DNA of 64,000 nucleotides from Eutrophocola sp965661105 (GCA_965661105.1 CBFICR010000010.1:1-64000); one strand, 5' to 3'. Positions 37,000 to 45,505 are shown, numbered from the stretch's first letter. Program-made: numbers and translations. Notes: generated by a model from the sequence alone, not told the origin.

Positions 37000-37167
37000 G
37001 ACCTATTTTATTTCCAGATAACAACAGGACTTCCTGGTATTGCCAGGCCAAGTGTTTTTGATGGGGCGGTTATTATAATACCCAGCCCGGGGCTTGTGGT
37101 ATTTACTGTTAATTTTTCGTGCCGTTCCGAGTCATTTTGCTATTCCTTTCGCTTTGTAAGGAAATAT

Positions 37168-37179
37168 TTAGTATACTAA
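37168..37179. promoter_or_regulatory. 12-bp perfect palindrome, candidate MarR/EctR operator
   Basis: TTAGTATACTAA is a perfect palindrome in the 344-bp gap between the regulator and the betaine genes. It resembles my recollection of the EctR1 site (TTTAGT-N2-CTATAT type). A looser copy with ACTAA occurs near 37311-37327. TTGACT at 37203 with GATAAT 15 bp away is the best promoter candidate for the betaine operon. A GAGAATTCTC palindrome lies at 37276-37285; the rest is A/T rich. Confidence 0.5.
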
Positions 37180-37343
37180 CGAACTATTGCAAATATCTCT
37201 GTTTGACTATGCAATACTCTCCAGATAATAAAAAAAATAAATAGATAAAAAACAAATAGATAAATCGATTCTAGTGAGAATTCTCGTAGTTTCGTGTCTA
37301 TATTTTAATATTTAGAATACATACTAATAATCATGGTGGATAT

Positions 37344-38246
37344 ATGTCAGAACATGAAGTGCAAGTGAGTAATATAACCCAGAAGAAACGCACAATCTCA
37401 ATAGATCCTGCTACGGGTGTGCCTGCGCCGCTTCCCTTGAATGAGATTCCTAAAGATCAGGATTACGGTGCACAACCTGAAGAAGTTCGTAGTACGGAAC
37501 AATATCAGGAAGAATATGTAGAGAATTTTGTTGAGCGCTGGGATGAACTGATTGACTGGGAAGCGCGTGCCGAGGGAGAAGGGCAGTTTTTCATTGATAT
37601 TTTGAATAAGCTGGGCAAGCACAACATTCTTGATGCGGCTACCGGTACCGGTTTTCACTCCGTTCAGCTATTGCAGGCAGGGTTTAATGTCACCAGTGCT
37701 GATGGTAATGCCCAGATGCTGGTAAAAGCGTTTGAAAATGCCAAGGATCGTGGCCATGTGATGCAGACAGTGCATGCAGACTGGCGTTGGCTGAACAGGG
37801 ATGTACAGGACAAGTTGTTTGATGCAGTGATTATTCTTGGGAATTCATTCACCCACTTGTTTGAGGAACACGACCGTCGCCGCGCTTTAGCGGAATTTTA
37901 TGCGGTACTCAAACATGATGGTGTATTAATAATCGACCAGCGAAATTATGACGGTATCCTGGATGATGGCTTCAAGTCCAAGCACAAATACTACTACTGC
38001 GGAGATAAAGTCTCGGCACAGCCTATTCATGTTGATGATGGTCTTGCCCGTTTTGAATACTCCTTTGAGGATGGTTCTAAGCATCACTTGAATATGTTCC
38101 CACTACGCAAGGATTACCTGCGCGGACTTATTTACGATGCGGGCTTCCAGAAAATTGACACCTATGGAGATTTCCAGGAAACCTATAAAGAGAACGAACC
38201 GGATTTCTATGTTCATGTTGCCTACAAGGATTACCATGCAAAATAA
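37344..38246 (+). CDS. gsmt: Glycine/sarcosine N-methyltransferase (GSMT)
   Basis: Methylates glycine to sarcosine and dimethylglycine with SAM, the first two steps of de novo glycine betaine synthesis. 300 residues. After a charged N-terminal tail come WDELIDWEAR, SAM motif I LDAATGTGFHSVQLLQAG, SADGNAQML, and IILGNSFTHLFEEHDRRRAL, all characteristic of halophile GSMTs. Overlaps the next methyltransferase by 11 bp. The high acidic content fits a salt-adapted enzyme. Confidence 0.92.
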   Translation: MSEHEVQVSNITQKKRTISIDPATGVPAPLPLNEIPKDQDYGAQPEEVRSTEQYQEEYVENFVERWDELIDWEARAEGEGQFFIDILNKLGKHNILDAATGTGFHSVQLLQAGFNVTSADGNAQMLVKAFENAKDRGHVMQTVHADWRWLNRDVQDKLFDAVIILGNSFTHLFEEHDRRRALAEFYAVLKHDGVLIIDQRNYDGILDDGFKSKHKYYYCGDKVSAQPIHVDDGLARFEYSFEDGSKHHLNMFPLRKDYLRGLIYDAGFQKIDTYGDFQETYKENEPDFYVHVAYKDYHAK

Positions 38247-39072
38247 TCTATCTTCAGCCGAAGTGCTGACTGAATCCTACTATGACAGTAGTGACGCCGA
38301 TCGTTTCTATGAGCAGGTCTGGGGTGGTGAAGATATTCATATTGGTTTGTATGATGAAACCGACAATATCCCTGAGGCCAGTCGCAAAACAGTAACGACA
38401 ATGGCTGATAGCCTGCAAAGTCTGAATGATCAGAGCCGGGTAATTGACCTCGGCGCAGGTTATGGCGGATCTGCGCGTTATCTGGCAAAGCTGTCGGGCT
38501 GTAAAGTAACCTGTCTGAATATCAGTGAAGTGCAGAATAGTCGCAATCGCGTATTAAATCAGCAGCAGGGGCTCGATCAGCAAATAGAGGTACGTCATGG
38601 CAGTTTTGAAGAAATTCCCTGCCCGGATTCCTCTATGGATATAGTCTGGTCCCAGGATTCTTTTTTACACAGCAGTCAGAAAGAAAAAGTGCTGAGCGAA
38701 ATCAGCCGGATAATGGTGCCTGGTGGAGAATTAATCTTTACTGATCCGATGCAGGCAGATAATTGCCCTGAAGGCGTCTTGCAGCCGGTTTATGACAGGC
38801 TAAATCTTGAATCCATGGGATCGTTTGCTTTTTACCGGGAGACTCTCAAATCGTTAGGCTTTGAAGAAACCAATGTCATCGACCTAACGCCCCAGCTACG
38901 CAATCATTATGATTATGTCAGGCAGAATTTACAGGGGCGCTATGACGAGCTTGTAGCCATTATCAGCCATGAGTACATGGACAACATGATCAATGGTCTG
39001 GAAAACTGGGTGGCCGCGGCAGACAAGGGTTATCTTGCCTGGGGTATTTTGCACTTTACCAAAGTCAGCTAG
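38236..39072 (+). CDS. sdmt: Sarcosine/dimethylglycine N-methyltransferase (SDMT)
   Basis: Completes betaine synthesis by methylating sarcosine and dimethylglycine. Start at ATG 38236 (MQNNLSSAEVLTESYYDSSD), AAGGA 6 bp upstream, 278 residues; the frame opens further upstream inside GSMT but that part is a shadow. YDSSDADRFYEQVWGGEDIHIG is typical of SDMT, and motif I is VIDLGAGYGGSARYLA. Translationally coupled to GSMT. Confidence 0.92.
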   Translation: MQNNLSSAEVLTESYYDSSDADRFYEQVWGGEDIHIGLYDETDNIPEASRKTVTTMADSLQSLNDQSRVIDLGAGYGGSARYLAKLSGCKVTCLNISEVQNSRNRVLNQQQGLDQQIEVRHGSFEEIPCPDSSMDIVWSQDSFLHSSQKEKVLSEISRIMVPGGELIFTDPMQADNCPEGVLQPVYDRLNLESMGSFAFYRETLKSLGFEETNVIDLTPQLRNHYDYVRQNLQGRYDELVAIISHEYMDNMINGLENWVAAADKGYLAWGILHFTKVS

Positions 39073-39086
39073 GCAGCCCTGATATT

Positions 39087-40640
39087 TTGGACGAGTCAAC
39101 GCAGAATAAGGTCCCAGCCAGGTCGCATTCTGCGAAAAGGTTTTCAGCTGACCCACTGATATTCTTTTCCGTTTTGGCCCTGGTTCTGCTTATTTTGCTG
39201 GCGACCATTATTGATCGTGAGCAAACCGGTAGTTTTCTTTTCGGTTTGCAGGATGCGATTGTTGAATATTTTGCCTGGCTATTCTCCCTGACAGTAAGCG
39301 GTTTGCTGATATTTTCCCTGTGGCTGGTATTTTCACGCTATGGACAGATAAAGCTGGGGCCTGATGACAGTACGCCCGAGTTCAATACCATTGCCTGGAT
39401 ATCGATGTTATTCAGTGCCGGTATGGGAATTGGTCTGGTCTTTTTTGGTGTTGCAGAACCCGTCCTTCATTATTTAGCTCCGCTCCAGGCTACGCCTGAA
39501 ACCGTTGCCGCCGCCAGAGAGGCGATGCGGCTGTCGATATTCCATTGGGGTCTTCATGCCTGGGCAATTTATGCCGTGCTTGGCATGGCATTGGCTTATT
39601 ACCACTTTCGTCATCATCAACCGCTCGCCATGCGATCCACGCTGGCCCCTTTGCTGGGAAGACATACCCATCGCTGGCCAGGAAAACTGGTTGATATCGT
39701 CGCTGTGCTTGGCACATTATTTGGTTTGGCAACTTCCCTTGGGCTGGGAGCTTCCCAGATTAATGCGGGGCTGGCGGAGCTTTTTGGAACTGCTGTCAGC
39801 ATAAATACGCAAGTCATCATCATTGCTGTGATTACCTTGTGTGCCATGACATCCCTGGTTCTGGGTTTAAAAAAGGGTATACGGCGCCTCAGCGAATTCA
39901 ATATGCTGCTGGCCTTGCTACTTTTGTGCTTTGTGTTGATTGCAGGGCCAACATCAGCGCTGTTGAGAGGAATACCTGATCTTTTGGGTAATTATTTACA
40001 GGGTTTGCCAGGCTTAAGTCTGAGCACGCATCCTTTCAGGAATCTTGAATGGCAGAAGTCCTGGACGATTTTTTACTGGGCCTGGTGGTTATCCTGGTCG
40101 CCCTTCGTCGGTATGTTTATAGCGCGTATTTCCCGTGGCAGAACTATTCGCCAGTTTGTGCTGGGGGTATTGTTCATTCCTACACTTCTTAGTCTGATCT
40201 GGTTTGGTATCTTTGGCGGCGCTGCCTTACGAATCGAGCTTTTTAATACAGGTACCGGGCTGCCCGGACTGGCCGAGGCTGTTCAGGAGAACTCGGCTAC
40301 AGCAATTTATGCGCTGATGGCAAACTTTCCGTTTTCAGGCGTGGTGAATGGTCTGGCAATTTTTCTGGTAGCCGTTTTTTTTATCACCTCATCGGATTCA
40401 GGTTCGTTTGTTGTCGATATGCTGACTTCGGGCGGCAATCCCAACCCGCCGGTTGCGCAACGAATCTTCTGGGCCTGCATGGAAGGGCTTCTGGCTATAA
40501 TTCTGCTTATGCTGGGAGGCTTGAATGCGCTACAGGCCGGTGCTGTCAGCATGGGCTTGCCATTTTGTCTGATTATTATTGCTGTGGTTTGGTGTCTGTT
40601 ACAAAAACTGGCAATGGAAGACAAGAATATCGTTATCTGA
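39087..40640 (+). CDS. BCCT-family betaine/carnitine/choline transporter
   Basis: Secondary transporter for quaternary ammonium osmolytes. About 517 residues and 12 hydrophobic segments. The glycine-rich GMGIGLVFFGVAEP in the TM3 region and the family signature WTIFYWAWWLSWSPFVGMFIARISRGR carrying the aromatic substrate box are present. It ends right after the last helix with no long osmosensing C-terminal domain. Probable TTG start at 39087 without a clear ribosome site. 14 bp after SDMT, so synthesis and uptake (or retrieval of leaked betaine) are likely co-expressed. Confidence 0.88.
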   Translation: MDESTQNKVPARSHSAKRFSADPLIFFSVLALVLLILLATIIDREQTGSFLFGLQDAIVEYFAWLFSLTVSGLLIFSLWLVFSRYGQIKLGPDDSTPEFNTIAWISMLFSAGMGIGLVFFGVAEPVLHYLAPLQATPETVAAAREAMRLSIFHWGLHAWAIYAVLGMALAYYHFRHHQPLAMRSTLAPLLGRHTHRWPGKLVDIVAVLGTLFGLATSLGLGASQINAGLAELFGTAVSINTQVIIIAVITLCAMTSLVLGLKKGIRRLSEFNMLLALLLLCFVLIAGPTSALLRGIPDLLGNYLQGLPGLSLSTHPFRNLEWQKSWTIFYWAWWLSWSPFVGMFIARISRGRTIRQFVLGVLFIPTLLSLIWFGIFGGAALRIELFNTGTGLPGLAEAVQENSATAIYALMANFPFSGVVNGLAIFLVAVFFITSSDSGSFVVDMLTSGGNPNPPVAQRIFWACMEGLLAIILLMLGGLNALQAGAVSMGLPFCLIIIAVVWCLLQKLAMEDKNIVI

Positions 40641-40724
40641 TCTGTCCAATAGTCCCCTGAAACGCTTCTAATACTTTAAAAACCTTCCCTGAAAGCCCCG
40701 ATTTTCGGGTGCCTCTTCCCGGTT

Positions 40725-40771
40725 CGCACCAGTATGGTGCTGACGCCCCGTCATGCGCACCAGAGTAAAGC
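40725..40771 (+). promoter_or_regulatory. Two NtrC-like enhancer sites upstream of torF
   Basis: GCACCAGTATGGTGC (40726-40740) matches the NtrC palindrome GCACC-N5-GGTGC exactly. GCACC-AGAGT-AAAGC (40757-40771) keeps one half-site. Centres are 31 bp apart, three helical turns, and lie about 151 and 120 bp before the predicted sigma-54 start, the spacing typical of NtrC enhancers. Confidence 0.7.
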
Positions 40772-40856
40772 GATACCCCCTCTTTTCACAGTGTCACACC
40801 CTCAATTTATTCTCCTAAACCCATAAAAATCTAACAAAAACAATAAGATAAATAAG

Positions 40857-40873
40857 TTGGCAAGGTCTTTGCT
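40857..40873 (+). promoter_or_regulatory. Sigma-54 promoter of the torF-like gene
   Basis: TTGGCAAGGTCTTTGCT matches the sigma-54 consensus YTGGCACGRNNNTTGCW at all but one defined position. GG (40859) and GC (40871) are separated by exactly 10 bp. Predicted start near 40884. The leader has a hairpin AGTCTTG-GGTTT-CAAGACT (40925-40943) immediately before the AGGAG ribosome site. Confidence 0.8.
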
Positions 40874-40958
40874 AAGAGAAGGGAAGGAAATAAATGTTTT
40901 CCTGGATAAAAAATACATTTGACCAGTCTTGGGTTTCAAGACTCTTTAGGAGAAAAAT

Positions 40959-41714
40959 ATGAAAAATTCGCTGATCAAAAAGCCACTGGCTGTGACAGCT
41001 CTGACTCTGGCAATTGCCACTGTTTCAGCACCTTCTTATGCTGAGCTTTCTGGCAACGTAAGTGTTACTAATAATTACCTCTGGCGTGGTCTGACCCAGA
41101 GCATCAATGAATCAGCCGTTCAGGGTGGTCTTGATTACTCAAGCGAGTCAGGTTTTTATGCTGGTACCTGGGTTTCCAATGTTGCTTATGATTCTGACGA
41201 TGCCTACTCTTATGAGCACGACATGTATTTCGGTTTTGCAGGCGAAACTGATGCATTCTCCTATGACGTCGGTTACCTGTACTACAACTATGACGAAAAT
41301 GCCGGCTATGACTTCGGTGAAGTTTATGGCTCTATCGGCTTTGGTAATCTTGGTCTGACTCTGTATTTGCTGACTAATGCAGAACCAGATGAAGGTCCAG
41401 GCGAAGACTTTGGTTTTGCCGAAGCTTCTTACACCTCTATCGATTACGTAATTCCTCTGGCCAGTGGTGCGGAGCTTGGTCTTCACGCCGGTTTCCATGA
41501 AGGTGATTTCGCTTACTCATTTAACGGTGTAACTGACGATTACTTTGATTACAACATCAGCATTGCTAAAGATGGTTTCAGTGCCATGGTTTCCATGACT
41601 TCACTGAGCACTGATGATGATGGCGATGGTTTTGAAGATTACGCAAGTCAGCCAGCACGTGATAATGACGAAATCAAATTCGTTGTTTCCTACGGTGTAG
41701 ACTTCGAACTGTAA
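40959..41714 (+). CDS. TorF-family putative porin (Gcw_chp)
   Basis: 251 residues with a Sec signal (cleavage about A28, APSYA-ELS). The mature protein alternates aromatic and acidic residues in beta-strand pattern and carries the family start LSGNVSVTNNYLWRGLTQS and YSSESGFYAGTWVSN (TIGR02001/PF09694). Predicted outer-membrane beta-barrel, function unknown; relatives are often found beside glnK-amtB, which is family recollection. Strong AGGAG 7 bp before the ATG. The sigma-54/NtrC promoter suggests induction by nitrogen limitation. Confidence 0.85.
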   Translation: MKNSLIKKPLAVTALTLAIATVSAPSYAELSGNVSVTNNYLWRGLTQSINESAVQGGLDYSSESGFYAGTWVSNVAYDSDDAYSYEHDMYFGFAGETDAFSYDVGYLYYNYDENAGYDFGEVYGSIGFGNLGLTLYLLTNAEPDEGPGEDFGFAEASYTSIDYVIPLASGAELGLHAGFHEGDFAYSFNGVTDDYFDYNISIAKDGFSAMVSMTSLSTDDDGDGFEDYASQPARDNDEIKFVVSYGVDFEL

Positions 41715-41739
41715 ATAATCTTTACAGAATAAAATTAAA

Positions 41740-41770
41740 AACCGGTACTGTTTTCAGTGCCGGTTTTTTT
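41740..41770 (+). terminator. Intrinsic terminator of torF
   Basis: Stem AACCGGTACTG / CAGTGCCGGTT (one T-G wobble) with loop TTTT, followed by TTTTT; 26 bp after the stop. Confidence 0.9.
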
Positions 41771-41886
41771 ATGTCCGGGAAAACCGAAATGGCTTCGCGT
41801 CCATGAAGCTTTATAAGAATAAAATTAATAATGTGGTCATAGTGTGTCAAGCAAGAGTGTCACTCCACTTCAAAATTATTCAGGGC

Positions 41887-41916
41887 AAAAAAAAGCCCGG
41901 TCGATTAGACCGGGCT
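41887..41916 (-). terminator. Intrinsic terminator of the CA-SulP operon
   Basis: On the minus strand, AGCCCGGTC, loop TAATC, GACCGGGCT and then a run of T; 18 bp beyond the sulP stop. Confidence 0.9.
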
Positions 41917-41934
41917 GATAAGGGAACAGTTTTA

Positions 41935-43599
41935 TCAGGTAGTCGCCAGAGTATCAAAACCCGTATTGCCCGGGTTTCCCAAGTCAGCTAGTGCCGCTTC
42001 CAGCGCTTCTTCCCGGGTTTTATAGTGATTGCTTGGATCGATATGCTTGTCGGCTTCAAGTGAGCTCAGGGTATCTTCTACTTCTTTGCTCATGCCACAA
42101 GGATAAACCTTGCGTTTGCTTTGAGCGGCGTCTCTGGCCACAGTTTCAATAGCCAGTGCCGCCGACACATCAAGGAAGGGGACACGGGAGAAATCAAGAA
42201 TCAGGGCAAGTGCTCCACCCTCGAGCTGGGAGCGGGCATGGTGACCCAGGTCAGCAGCAGCGCCAAAGCTCATGGGGCCTGCAAAGTCAAAAATATTGAC
42301 CTTGTCGCCAAGAATATCAAGTATTTCGATCTCACGATCTGAAGCGTTGTGACGAATCAGATGGGTCTGGTGCAGGCGTTCCATCTGATCCTTTGCAACC
42401 TGTTTCACGAAAGCAATGGAGGCCAGAATGACTCCTGCAGCTACCGCAGTAATAAGATCAACAAAAATAGTCAGTCCGACTACAATCAGCATCAATACCA
42501 GATCCCAGCGTGGACCACGGTGAGCATTTTTGATGTAGTTCCAGTCAATGATATCCAGCCCTACCTTGATCAGGATGCCGGCCAGTACGGCGTTCGGAAT
42601 ATAACTTGCGTAGGCACCCAGACCCAACACAACGCCAAGCAGAACCAGCGCATGAATCATGCCTGAAATTCGGGTACGCCCGCCGGTACGGATATTGACG
42701 ACAGTCCGCATCGTTGCCCCGGCACCAGGTGCTCCACCAAATAATCCGGCAAACGCATTACCAATGCCCTGACCAATGAGTTCCTTGTTGGAGTCATGTC
42801 GGGTACGGGTCATGTTATCTGAAACCAGTGAGGTCAACAGGCTGTCAATAGAGCCGAGTAAAGCCAGAACAAAAGCGGCTTCGGCAACCATGAAGAATGA
42901 AATGGCAGAAAACTCCGGCAGGTGGATTTGCGGCAGGCCTGAAGGAATGCTGCCCAATATCGGTGCGCCACCGATGACAAGGCTCACTACTGTGCCGATA
43001 ATCAGTGCTGCCAGCGCACCGGGAACAAATTTGCCCAGTTTGGGTGGCCATTTATAAGCTATCACCAAGGTCAGAGCGCCGATAATCAAGGCGACAAAAT
43101 TAATATCAAGCAAGGCCGTCGGAGTATAAAACAGGGCATCCACCGTGCCTGCAGGAGCACTATGTCCCAGCATAGGGCTGATTTGCAGGATGATAATAAT
43201 GCCGCCAATTCCGCTCATGAATCCACTGATTACAGGATAGGGCACAAGTCGAATATATTCACCGAGCTTAAACAGCCCCAGGGCAACCTGAAACAGGCCT
43301 GCCATCATTATGGCGGTGAAAATCAGGCTGGTGTTACCCATAAGGTCAGGGTGTGACGAAATGCTGGCCGCCAGGCCGGCGACGACTACTGTCATAGGGC
43401 CGGTGGGGCCGGATATCTGCGGTTCTGTACCACCAAACAGGGCGGCAAAAAAGCCGACAAAGATAGCGCCGTAGAGACCAGCAATAGGCCCCAGTCCGGA
43501 AGCGACACCCATTGCCAGAGCAAGAGGCAGGGCAACGACACCTGCAGTTAATCCGCCATAGATATCGCCGCGAAGATGGCTTGTGTCCAGCTTGATCAT
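41935..43599 (-). CDS. SulP-family anion (probable bicarbonate) transporter
   Basis: 554 residues: a SulP/SLC26 membrane domain with about 12-14 hydrophobic segments starting LRGDIYGGLTAGVVALPLALAMGVASG and containing GPTGPMTVV, then a C-terminal STAS domain (about 440-550). SulP members carry sulfate, bicarbonate or other anions. Here the gene directly follows a carbonic anhydrase gene in one operon, which favours bicarbonate (BicA-like), an inference from context. AGGAG about 10 bp before the ATG. Confidence 0.88.
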   Translation of the reverse strand: MIKLDTSHLRGDIYGGLTAGVVALPLALAMGVASGLGPIAGLYGAIFVGFFAALFGGTEPQISGPTGPMTVVVAGLAASISSHPDLMGNTSLIFTAIMMAGLFQVALGLFKLGEYIRLVPYPVISGFMSGIGGIIIILQISPMLGHSAPAGTVDALFYTPTALLDINFVALIIGALTLVIAYKWPPKLGKFVPGALAALIIGTVVSLVIGGAPILGSIPSGLPQIHLPEFSAISFFMVAEAAFVLALLGSIDSLLTSLVSDNMTRTRHDSNKELIGQGIGNAFAGLFGGAPGAGATMRTVVNIRTGGRTRISGMIHALVLLGVVLGLGAYASYIPNAVLAGILIKVGLDIIDWNYIKNAHRGPRWDLVLMLIVVGLTIFVDLITAVAAGVILASIAFVKQVAKDQMERLHQTHLIRHNASDREIEILDILGDKVNIFDFAGPMSFGAAADLGHHARSQLEGGALALILDFSRVPFLDVSAALAIETVARDAAQSKRKVYPCGMSKEVEDTLSSLEADKHIDPSNHYKTREEALEAALADLGNPGNTGFDTLATT

Positions 43600-43653
43600 T
43601 TAACACTTACTCCTTTCATCCAGCCCCTGCAGAGGATGGATAAGATTACTTGA

Positions 43654-44307
43654 TTACGCAGTTTTACTTTGATTTTGCTGATGAGAATAATACCAGTCTT
43701 CCACTGGTATAAACGCATTTTTGCCTGCATCAAAACAGGTAACTATTCCTTTGGCGATATCGTACACCCAGGCATGCAATGCGACTTCACCGGTGGCCAG
43801 TTTTGCGGCAACACTTGGATGAGTTTCCAGATGTTTTACCTGTAACATGGCATTTTCCTGGATCATTTCCAGCGCATGGTCGTCACAGAGGTCCCCGTGA
43901 CGGGCTTTTACGCGCGCAAGTGCCGCACCGCTGTGGGAAAGCCAGTTAGAAACGTGTGGCAGTGATTTGACTGACTCCGGGTACATGGCCCCTTTCATGG
44001 CGCCGCAATCGCTGTGACCACAGATGATGATGTCCTTGACGCCCAGCACAGCGACCGCATACTCGATAGACGCTGTTATGCCGCCTGTATTCATGGAATG
44101 CGGAGGCACAATATTACCGGCGTTTCGGCAAATAAACAGATCCCCGGGCTCTGTCTGAGTGATCAGGCAGGGGTCTACCCTGGAGTCTGAACAGGTGATA
44201 AAAAGAACTTCCGGTGACTGCCCGCTAGCCAGCATTTTGAATAATTTCTCACGTTCCTTGAAATCCTTTTTCTGGAATTCAGCGATACCTTTAATAATCT
44301 TTTCCAT
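43654..44307 (-). CDS. can: Beta-class carbonic anhydrase
   Basis: Interconverts CO2 and bicarbonate in the cytoplasm. I start at ATG 44307 (MEKIIKGIAEFQKKDF) with GAGG upstream, 217 aa. Zinc ligands C39, H98 and C101 and the Asp-Arg dyad D41/R43 (CSDSRVDP, GHSDCGAM) are at nearly the E. coli Can positions. First gene of the CA-SulP pair; divergent from a LysR regulator. Confidence 0.94.
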   Translation of the reverse strand: MEKIIKGIAEFQKKDFKEREKLFKMLASGQSPEVLFITCSDSRVDPCLITQTEPGDLFICRNAGNIVPPHSMNTGGITASIEYAVAVLGVKDIIICGHSDCGAMKGAMYPESVKSLPHVSNWLSHSGAALARVKARHGDLCDDHALEMIQENAMLQVKHLETHPSVAAKLATGEVALHAWVYDIAKGIVTCFDAGKNAFIPVEDWYYSHQQNQSKTA

Positions 44308-44434
44308 AGTCAATACCTCAATCTGTATCAAGGCTTTCGCCTTTGTTTAACTGGTTTATTCAAGTGTGTGGTTTGATAATCCTGCTAGTTAATAACAGGG
44401 ATATTATTATTTTTCTTTTTTATGTGCTGACAAT

Positions 44435-44448
44435 ATAGTGAAACCTAT
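44435..44448. promoter_or_regulatory. Candidate LysR operator between CA and LysR genes
   Basis: ATAG (44435-44438) and CTAT (44445-44448) form an inverted repeat with a 6-bp centre; a further ATAG occurs at 44472. ATAG/CTAT half-sites are typical of OxyR-type LysR proteins, although the OxyR centre is usually 7 bp. Confidence 0.35.
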
Positions 44449-44518
44449 TCAATAAAAATATAGTATTAGTGATAGGAAAACCCTTTCAGCTAGCAAAGTC
44501 GTGTGTCTGGTAATCCCT

Positions 44519-45460
44519 ATGAATGATCTGAATATTTCACTTAAGCAGCTGCGCTATTATCTTGTGGCCGCCAAACATAACAGTCTTAGAAAAGCCGCGC
44601 GTGAGCTGATGATAAGTCAGCCCTCCCTGAGTGCCCAATTATTCAAGCTCGAGGAATCTCTGGATGTTGACTTGTTTGAACGCAGCCGTGGAGGGGTCAA
44701 TCTGACGCCTCTGGGCAGAGACCTGCTAAAGCATGCGCAGCAGGCCGTCAACGCGGCTGAAACCTTTATTGATGCCGCGAATTTTGTCACCAAAGGGCCT
44801 AATGGCACCTTTCGACTTGGTGCCAGCACAACACTTGGCCCCTATGCCTTGCCATGGATTTTGCCCCAGGTGCACAAAAAATATGGTGGAGTGAAGTTTT
44901 TCGTTCGCGAAGAAGTGCCCGATGCCCTTGCTCACGGACTCTATGGTGGCCGTTATGACCTGATTCTGACAACCCTGCCTTTGAAAGAAGACGGGATCAC
45001 TGTGATGCCATTATTCCAGGAGCCGCTCTATCTTGTTATGAACAAGGGGCATCCGTTGGCAAAAAATAAAATCATTAAAGGCGATCAGCTGTCCGGTCTG
45101 GAAGTACTGACGCTGGAAGAGCATCATCTGTTATTTCGTCAGGTGGAAGATCTTTGCAAACAATTCAATGCCGAGATTCTGCGCGATTATGAAGGCACCA
45201 GCCTGGATTCGATACGCCAGATGGTTTACATGGAAATGGGGGTCGCTTTTCTGCCGGCACTATATATACGTTCGGAAATAATGGACCGGGATGAATTAAG
45301 TGTCGTCAGCATTGCCGGTGAGCCTATTAATCGCGTGCATGCTCTGGCCTGGCGTGATACCTCGCCACTGCGCAGCTTTTATCGGGAGCTGGGCCAGTTC
45401 TTCAAGGAAGAGTTTGAAAACCAGTTTGGAGAAGATGTGGCGATGTTGAAAGAGATGTAG
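44519..45460 (+). CDS. LysR-family regulator, OxyR-like without the peroxidatic cysteine
   Basis: 313 residues from ATG 44519 (MNDLNISLKQLRYYLVAAKHN). N-terminal winged HTH (QPSLSAQLFKLEESLDVDLFER) and an effector domain that parallels OxyR (LGPYALPWILP, a LEEHHLLFRQVEDLC segment, SPLRSFYREL). Where OxyR has the H2O2-reactive Cys in GHCLRDQ, this protein has HHLLFRQ; the resolving-Cys position (EDLC) is kept. So a peroxide switch is unlikely. Divergence from CA-SulP points to control of inorganic carbon uptake. Confidence 0.85.
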   Translation: MNDLNISLKQLRYYLVAAKHNSLRKAARELMISQPSLSAQLFKLEESLDVDLFERSRGGVNLTPLGRDLLKHAQQAVNAAETFIDAANFVTKGPNGTFRLGASTTLGPYALPWILPQVHKKYGGVKFFVREEVPDALAHGLYGGRYDLILTTLPLKEDGITVMPLFQEPLYLVMNKGHPLAKNKIIKGDQLSGLEVLTLEEHHLLFRQVEDLCKQFNAEILRDYEGTSLDSIRQMVYMEMGVAFLPALYIRSEIMDRDELSVVSIAGEPINRVHALAWRDTSPLRSFYRELGQFFKEEFENQFGEDVAMLKEM

Positions 45461-45466
45461 GGAAAA

Positions 45467-45505
45467 CAAGAGGCAAGAGACAAGATAAAGGATAAAGGAT
45501 AAAGG
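45467..45505. repeat. Third heptamer array (CAAG/AAGG)
   Basis: CAAG at 45467, 45474 and 45481 continues as AAGG at 45488, 45495 and 45502, all in one 7-bp register, starting 6 bp after the lysR stop. No facing CTTG array was found nearby. Confidence 0.6.

Noticed and set aside
38137..38235. Long SDMT start inside GSMT
   Set aside because: The extra 33 residues are an out-of-frame reading of GSMT; ATG 38236 has AAGGA and fits the family start.
40697..40709. CCCGA-TTT-TCGGG as a terminator after the BCCT gene
   Set aside because: No T tract follows and the stem is only 5 bp; it lies just upstream of the NtrC-like sites.
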